A stretch of 64,000 nucleotides of DNA from Pseudomonadota bacterium (lineage in GTDB: Bacteria > Bdellovibrionota > Bacteriovoracia > Bacteriovoracales > Bacteriovoracaceae). Position 1 is the stretch's first letter. Each line of letters starts with the position of its first letter. Position numbers and translations under genes: made by a program. Location of the stretch: the NCBI GenBank assembly GCA_027487515.1, contig JAIYDL010000007.1:345203-409202 (forward strand), in the 5' to 3' direction. A model generated the notes under the pieces. That model saw only the letters and a program-made list of their open reading frames with translations, was not told where the DNA came from and did not search any database. Below are positions 59,657 through 64,000 of the stretch, one piece after another.

Positions 59657-60759
59657 GCCCCGCCGGGAGAGACCTTCTCGTTGTTCTGGCGCTTGATGGC
59701 GTTCATGAACCGGATCACAGGGTAGAGCTTCTGGATCTTCGGGAAGTCTGTTTCAACGAGCACCTGGCCATCTTTCATCAAGACCTCACCGAAGAGCCCG
59801 ACGTTTTTGCCATCGTCGATGTGGTCGGGGTTGATGGAGATCCCGGTGGCCTTGAAATCCGAAAGGAGCGTCGTGATGTTGAAGTACTTCGTGAACTTCG
59901 GCGCCACGTCGTCGATCACTTTAATGTTCGGGATATCCATCAACGGCAGGGACGGCGCCTTCTCGAGCATTTTGGAAATCAAAAGTTCACACTTGTCGCC
60001 GACGTTCAGTTTCTTATTGTCCGGAAGGTGGCGCTCGCCGTTGTAGTAAACGAACAACTGCCGCAGGACGTCTGTGTTCTTTAAGAAAAAGTGGTTCGGG
60101 AGCGAGTCTTCGTCCTCACGGATCTCGAGCCAGCCGAGGGAAACCAGCAGATTCAGAATGCTCTCGAGCTTCACCTCCATGATCTGGTACATGTCCTGGG
60201 TGTAGAGCATGAGAGTCTTGCGCGTGATCACGAGGGCCTGCTGCTTCACTTCTCCGTGGGCCTTGAAAACGAGGAACAGAGTCCCGAGGATCCGCATGAC
60301 CTCGATGGGCTTCATGAACTCGTAGCTCGAGTGCTTCCCACCGTACGAAACGGAGGCCTGGTTATCTTCGAGTTCCTTCACTCGGGTGTTGGTCTTCCGG
60401 AGCCGGGCCACGAGGGTGTTGATGATGGTCTTGAACCACGGGTTCAACGACTGCATGGTTTTTCCGAAGGCCGCGAAGGAGATCTCGATGATCTCCACGG
60501 GAGTGATGGCGGAGGCCGAACACGACCGCTTCTTCCCGGAGCCGTCTTCATCGAAGAACGCCATCTCTCCGATCACTTCACCGGAGCGCAAGACGGCGAG
60601 TTCGATGAACCCCTTCCCTTTCGGTTTATACAGCCGCACCTGCCCCTTCTGGATGATGAAGAGTGAGTCCGCGTGATCTCCGTCATTGAAGATCACTTCT
60701 CCAGGTTTTAAGGTCCGCATGCCGGACTTGCCGGCCTGGGCTGAAGGGGCGGTGGTCAT
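59653..60759 (-). CDS. Cyclic-nucleotide-binding-domain protein
   Basis: The 368-residue protein has an N-terminal cNMP-binding domain (about 15-125; 'LKPGEVIFNDGDHADSLFII', 'LRSGEVIGEMAFFDED', where the phosphate-binding cassette is partly altered). The middle part ('EFMKPIEVMRILGTLFLVFK') is helical and could be a winged-helix-like domain, but no clear Crp helix-turn-helix is visible. It may be a non-DNA-binding effector. Its start overlaps the stop of the thiolase gene by one base, so the two are coexpressed. The ligand could be cAMP, c-di-GMP or another nucleotide. Confidence 0.85.
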   Translation of the reverse strand: MTTAPSAQAGKSGMRTLKPGEVIFNDGDHADSLFIIQKGQVRLYKPKGKGFIELAVLRSGEVIGEMAFFDEDGSGKKRSCSASAITPVEIIEISFAAFGKTMQSLNPWFKTIINTLVARLRKTNTRVKELEDNQASVSYGGKHSSYEFMKPIEVMRILGTLFLVFKAHGEVKQQALVITRKTLMLYTQDMYQIMEVKLESILNLLVSLGWLEIREDEDSLPNHFFLKNTDVLRQLFVYYNGERHLPDNKKLNVGDKCELLISKMLEKAPSLPLMDIPNIKVIDDVAPKFTKYFNITTLLSDFKATGISINPDHIDDGKNVGLFGEVLMKDGQVLVETDFPKIQKLYPVIRFMNAIKRQNNEKVSPGGA

Positions 60760-61922
60760 TAGCGAATCTTCTCCACCACGAGACTCAGGGCCTCGCCGCC
60801 GCCGATGCAGATGGCCGTGCAGCCGTACCGAGCGTTCTTCTTCCGCATAGCATTCATGAGTGTCACGAGGATCCGAGCACCGGAGGCGCCGATGGGATGG
60901 CCAATGGCCACGGCCCCACCGAAGACGTTCACTTTCGAGTGAGGAATCTTGAGCTCTTTCATGGCCGCCATTGTGACCGCCGCGAAGGCTTCGTTGATTT
61001 CGAAGAGATCCACTTGTTCGAGGGTGATGCCGGCCTTCACCAGGGACTTCTTGATCGCTCCTACCGGAGCCGTCGTAAACCAGGTAGGCTCCTGCGCATT
61101 CGAGGCCCAGCCGAGGATCTTAAACTCCGCTCTGTCGGCGAACGCATCGCCGCCGAGCACGACCGCAGCGGCCCCGTCGTTGATGGTCGAGGCGTTCGCG
61201 GCGGTGATGGTCCCGTCCTTCGTGAACGCAGGTTTTAGAGTCGCCATCTTCTCAAAGTTTGCCTTGAACGGGCCCTCGTCTTCGATGACCTCGCTGGTGG
61301 TCCCTTTGGACTGGACTTTCACCGCGACGATCTCGTCCTTGAACTCCCCCGCCTTCGCTGCAGCCTGGGCGCGCTTGAAGGATTCGATCGCAAAGCTATC
61401 TTGTTCTTCGCGACTCATGTTGTACTTTTTTGTGCATTCCTCGGCGCAGACACCCATGGCATTGGAGGTGTAAACGTCGGTCAGGCCATCGAAGGCCATC
61501 GAGTCTTTCATTTCCGTCGATCCGTACTTCGTGCCGGTCCGAGAATTCGGGAGAAGGTGCGGCGCCAGTGACATGTTCTCCATCCCGCCGGCGATCACGA
61601 TCTGGTTATCGCCGGTCAGGATGGACCGTGCCCCGAGGATCACGGCCTGAAGGCCCGAACCGCAGACTTTTCCTACCGTCGTGGCGGGAACAGTGTTCGG
61701 GAGGCCCGCACCTAAGAGGGCTTGACGGGCCGGGGCCTGACCAACGCCGGCCGTGAGCACGTTGCCCATGAAGACTTCGTCCACTTTCGACTTATCAATG
61801 TTGGCCTTGAGGAGAGCTCCTTCGATGGCCGTTGCACCGAGTTTCGGAGCAGGGATAGAGGATAGGGTACCCATGAAACTACCGAGCGCCGTCCGCGCTC
61901 CACCGAGAATATAAACGGCCAT
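60759..61922 (-). CDS. Acetyl-CoA acetyltransferase (thiolase II type)
   Basis: The 387-residue enzyme has the nucleophile Cys87 in 'GKVCGSGLQAV', 'GGMENMSLAPHLL', 'NEAFAAV' and the base/second Cys in 'GHPIGASGARI' and 'CIGGGEALSLVVE'. Length and 'MAPYLL'-type loop suit a biosynthetic/acetoacetyl-CoA thiolase. It condenses or cleaves acetyl units and may work with the acyl-CoA dehydrogenases elsewhere in the window. Transcribed ahead of the cNMP-binding gene with a one-base overlap. Confidence 0.94.
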   Translation of the reverse strand: MAVYILGGARTALGSFMGTLSSIPAPKLGATAIEGALLKANIDKSKVDEVFMGNVLTAGVGQAPARQALLGAGLPNTVPATTVGKVCGSGLQAVILGARSILTGDNQIVIAGGMENMSLAPHLLPNSRTGTKYGSTEMKDSMAFDGLTDVYTSNAMGVCAEECTKKYNMSREEQDSFAIESFKRAQAAAKAGEFKDEIVAVKVQSKGTTSEVIEDEGPFKANFEKMATLKPAFTKDGTITAANASTINDGAAAVVLGGDAFADRAEFKILGWASNAQEPTWFTTAPVGAIKKSLVKAGITLEQVDLFEINEAFAAVTMAAMKELKIPHSKVNVFGGAVAIGHPIGASGARILVTLMNAMRKKNARYGCTAICIGGGEALSLVVEKIR

Positions 61923-62026
61923 GAATGGATCCTTTTTAAGAATGAAAGATTGTCTTTCCTAGGCGTTTATTCTAATTAAGCCCTTGATAAAAGACCACAA
62001 ATTTTCCGATTATAAGGCAGGTCGTC

Positions 62027-62509
62027 ATGCTCGCTCGAAAGAAATCATCCAAAACCGGTTCGGCCATCCCGACTGATTGGCTCGAGGGCCTGGGCCGACT
62101 CTTGAACGAGGCCTACAAGACCGAATGCAAACAAAACGGCCGGTACTTTGATGTCTTTGGCCAGATCTTCGCGGAAGAACTCCTGGTGGTCGTTTCCTAC
62201 CTCTCCGAGAAGGACGAGTACCTGACGCCCGTTAGCCTTTTCCTGAGCTGCGAACCGGACCAAATGGCGACCGAGGCCAAGCTCAAAGAAACCCAAGAGA
62301 ACTTCATCGAGCTCGCGGGCCTCTTCTTCGACGAACTCTTCGGCGACGAAGAGTGGGACTCTTTCGAGCCGGCCTGGCAAGAAGTGACCCACAAGCAGCA
62401 AAACTATTTCTACAAGCTCTCCCGAGAGAACATCAACGCGACGATCGAGGCCAACAATCTTCTCGGGGAAGACTTCGACAACTCTGAGGGAGAAGAACCC
62501 CTTCACTAG
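62027..62509 (+). CDS. Acidic cytoplasmic protein, unknown
   Basis: The 160-residue protein is helical and acidic ('EELLVVVSYLSEKDEYLTPV', 'FDELFGDEEWDSFEPAWQEV') without signal peptide. It starts with a basic 'ARKKSSKTG' segment. I do not recognise it. It is divergent from the thiolase gene and followed by a strong bidirectional terminator, which supports it as a single-gene unit. Confidence 0.72.
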   Translation: MLARKKSSKTGSAIPTDWLEGLGRLLNEAYKTECKQNGRYFDVFGQIFAEELLVVVSYLSEKDEYLTPVSLFLSCEPDQMATEAKLKETQENFIELAGLFFDELFGDEEWDSFEPAWQEVTHKQQNYFYKLSRENINATIEANNLLGEDFDNSEGEEPLH

Positions 62510-62548
62510 CCCTCAGATTTTCCAATCTAAGGCACGCAAAGAACCCAT

Positions 62549-62577
62549 AAAAAAAGCCCCGCTCCGGGGCTTTTTTT
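62549..62577. terminator. Bidirectional intrinsic terminator
   Basis: Seven A residues, GCCCCG-CTC-CGGGGC and seven T residues form a symmetric terminator between two convergent genes, able to stop transcription from both sides. Confidence 0.93.
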
Positions 62578-62597
62578 ATGAAAGAATTTTGTAAATC

Positions 62598-63923
62598 CTA
62601 CTCGTCTTCGTAGCGAAGTGACGAAGAGATCGTCTCGATCCCCAGGTCATCATCAGCGTCGTCGTCGTCGATGGCGTTCTCGAGCTCATCTTCTTCGAAG
62701 TCGAACTCGGAGGTGATGTTGAGTTCATTGAGGACCCGGTAGAACTCCTTATCGTCCGACAGGTCGGACAAGAGGGCCTCGATGTACTTCGGTGGGTACT
62801 TGGAGATCAACTCCTCGATGTACTCTTGGAGCTTTCCTTCTTTGAGAATCTCGCGCTTCTTCTGAACCGTCTTCCAGTTCCGGAGGTAGTGGAGCCGGCA
62901 GTAAGACTGCGTCGTCCGGATGTTGTCGCAGCCCTTCTCGATGCACTCGTCATTCTTCGCGTCGATGAAGAAATCCATGGAGCCGATGGCCTCCGCGATC
63001 TCTTTCCAATTGAAGTGCTCCCGCAGCTGGGCGATCTCATCGGCGATGGTCCCTTCTAGCTCAACGAGGACAGCGTTGTTAAATTTCTTTCCCGCCTTGA
63101 CGGGGAAGACTTCGACGGCGTCTTCGATTTCGTACGCCTTCTTCCCGGACTTCTTCGGTGCCTTGGACTTTTTATACTCTTCTTCGAACTCGTCGAAGTC
63201 GTCGTCTTCGGTCTTGCGTGCTTTCTTGGTGTCTTCTTCTCCGAACGCCGGCTCGTCGTCGGGACCGAGTTCGAGGTCTTCGTCATCGAACTCCTCTTCG
63301 TCCTCGTCAACGGCCTTGCGACCTTTGGCAGTTTTCTTCTTCCCGGATTCCTTCTCCGCTTTGAGCCTGGCCTTCTCGGCTTCTTTATCTTCTTTCATCC
63401 GGAGCTTTTCTTGCTCCTTCTGCTTCTTCTCGAGCTCTTTTTGCTTCGATCGCTCACGGAGCTCTTTTTCTTTTTCTTTCTGGGCCAGGGCCTTCGCTTT
63501 CGAGGCTTCCTTCGCGAGCCGCTCCCGCTCCTTCTGGGCGGTGAGCTTCTCCTTCTCCCGGAGTTTCTTTTCCTGCTCTTTCGACAGAGGTTTGATCTTC
63601 GGGAGAAGTTTCGTGGCAGTCTTCAGCAGAGTTTCCTTCAGTGACCGGGCGACCGGCTTGGCAGGGGCCAGAGACTTCTTTTCGGATTTCTTATCGAACT
63701 TCTTATCTGTTTTTTTCTCGACCCGCTTCTCGACTTTCTTTTCGACTTTCTTCGGTGCCGCTTTTTTAGGTACGGGCTTGGTCGCGAGTTTCTTCGCTGG
63801 AGCTTTCTTCGCCATGGGTGCTGCTTTTTTTGGAGGAGCTTTCGCTACCGGTTTCTTTCCTGGGGCCTTGGCCTTCACTACAGGCTTCTTCGGCATTTTA
63901 GCGGCCGGCTTCTTTTTCGCCAT
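62598..63923 (-). CDS. Histone H1-like Lys/Ala-rich protein with zinc motif
   Basis: ATG 63923 with GAGGAG upstream is chosen over the 24-codon longer ORF. The 441-residue product has three parts: about 100 residues of Lys/Ala/Pro repeats ('KKPVAKAPPKKAAPMAKKAP') like bacterial H1-type DNA-binding tails; a highly charged Lys/Glu coiled stretch (about 110-240) and acidic patches; and a C-terminal folded domain with a likely zinc motif 'CIEKGCDNIRTTQSYCRLHY' and an acidic tail. The tail suggests DNA or RNA binding. It may be a nucleoid or transcription-linked protein; the C-terminal domain is not one I can name. Confidence 0.82.
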   Translation of the reverse strand: MAKKKPAAKMPKKPVVKAKAPGKKPVAKAPPKKAAPMAKKAPAKKLATKPVPKKAAPKKVEKKVEKRVEKKTDKKFDKKSEKKSLAPAKPVARSLKETLLKTATKLLPKIKPLSKEQEKKLREKEKLTAQKERERLAKEASKAKALAQKEKEKELRERSKQKELEKKQKEQEKLRMKEDKEAEKARLKAEKESGKKKTAKGRKAVDEDEEEFDDEDLELGPDDEPAFGEEDTKKARKTEDDDFDEFEEEYKKSKAPKKSGKKAYEIEDAVEVFPVKAGKKFNNAVLVELEGTIADEIAQLREHFNWKEIAEAIGSMDFFIDAKNDECIEKGCDNIRTTQSYCRLHYLRNWKTVQKKREILKEGKLQEYIEELISKYPPKYIEALLSDLSDDKEFYRVLNELNITSEFDFEEDELENAIDDDDADDDLGIETISSSLRYEDE

Positions 63924-63949
63924 GGTTTTCTCCTCTAAATAATAACAGA

Positions 63950-63964
63950 CGCGTACGCTACGCG
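63950..63964. promoter_or_regulatory. Palindrome upstream of the H1-like gene
   Basis: CGCGTA-CGC-TACGCG is a perfect inverted repeat 27 bases before the ATG at 63923 and just upstream of an extended -10-like TGTTATTAT on the minus strand. It is placed like an operator. No good -35 is visible. Confidence 0.45.
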
Positions 63965-64000
63965 AATAAAACAAATTTAATGGACACTCTAGCAAACGGC

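Noticed and set aside
61985-62020. FliA-type or sigma70 promoter before the 160-residue gene
   Set aside because: TTGATA and TATAAG are 21 bases apart and the sigma28-like match has the wrong spacing; no choice could be supported.
62920-63942. 340-residue Ser/Phe-rich ORF antisense to the H1-like gene
   Set aside because: The composition is simply the complement of Lys/Glu codons; no ribosome site or motif.
1-64000. tRNA, rRNA, CRISPR, insertion sequences, prophage genes
   Set aside because: All gaps were scanned by eye; no cloverleaf with T-loop, no spaced repeats, no transposase, integrase or phage structural proteins were seen.

Overview
This 64 kb window is chromosomal, gene-dense, GC-rich bacterial DNA with about 61 protein genes. 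I see no rRNA, tRNA, insertion sequence, prophage or CRISPR array. The organism is a diderm: there are Tol proteins, lipoproteins, an LptC/LPS-control-type LapB, many secreted proteins and an L,D-transpeptidase-like enzyme. The mix of a DUF3015 pair beside a DUF4105 protein, FHA-GGDEF and GYF-PilZ signalling proteins, a Ser/Thr kinase with a PEGA-like tail, an H1-like lysine/alanine-rich protein and many secreted orphans fits the Bdellovibrionota (Oligoflexia / Bdellovibrio-like lineages) best. That placement is inference from gene content, not a phylogeny.

Layout. 1-6.5 kb: secreted proteins (a MORN/YwqK-like repeat protein, a protein made of four exact-period 50-residue repeats, a coiled-coil lipoprotein, tandem DUF3015 proteins, a DUF4105 protein whose signal-peptide codons contain an intrinsic terminator). 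6.5-12.5 kb: RNase G/E and a nucleoside uptake and salvage set (NupC, thymidine phosphorylase, purine nucleoside phosphorylase, cytidine deaminase) with two similar strong promoters. 12.5-13.9 kb: a DEDDh exonuclease with a large extra C-terminal region. 13.9-21.6 kb: a seven-gene overlapping operon ftsE-ftsX-envC-like-ctp-xseA-M23-pseudokinase, which looks like a division/peptidoglycan-hydrolysis module. 21.8-27 kb: a membrane-fused M16 peptidase, an HD phosphohydrolase, a small protein and an enhancer-binding-like regulator that lacks the sigma54-contact loop. 27-34.7 kb: one tight nine-gene operon sppA-lapB-three orphans-tolQ-tolR-tolA-tolB, driven by a good promoter. 34.7-42.4 kb: secreted PLD, RlmN, two secreted papain-fold-like proteins and an L,D-transpeptidase-like protein; one of these genes has its start codon inside a perfect 14-bp hairpin. 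42-48 kb: a large cytoplasmic orphan, two acyl-CoA dehydrogenases of different subclass, GNAT, Pgi. 48-52 kb: FHA-diguanylate cyclase with mutL and miaA, then a di-heme peroxidase. 53-64 kb: PpsR-type regulator, Ser/Thr kinase, lipase, GYF/PilZ protein, VWA-like lipoprotein, cNMP-binding protein with thiolase, an orphan, and the H1-like zinc-motif protein.

How it works together: most of the window serves the envelope (division hydrolase control, Tol energised constriction, LPS control, wall remodelling) with nucleotide second-messenger signalling (GGDEF, PilZ, cNMP domains) and salvage of nucleosides, which would suit a bacterium that feeds on degraded nucleic acids. Genes are packed with 1-13 nt overlaps, and several convergent pairs overlap at their 3' ends. 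Start sites were moved from the longest ORF wherever a Shine-Dalgarno sequence, a signal peptide or an ATGA overlap decided the matter; this is stated in each entry. Promoter calls are by-eye matches to the sigma70 consensus and are tentative.
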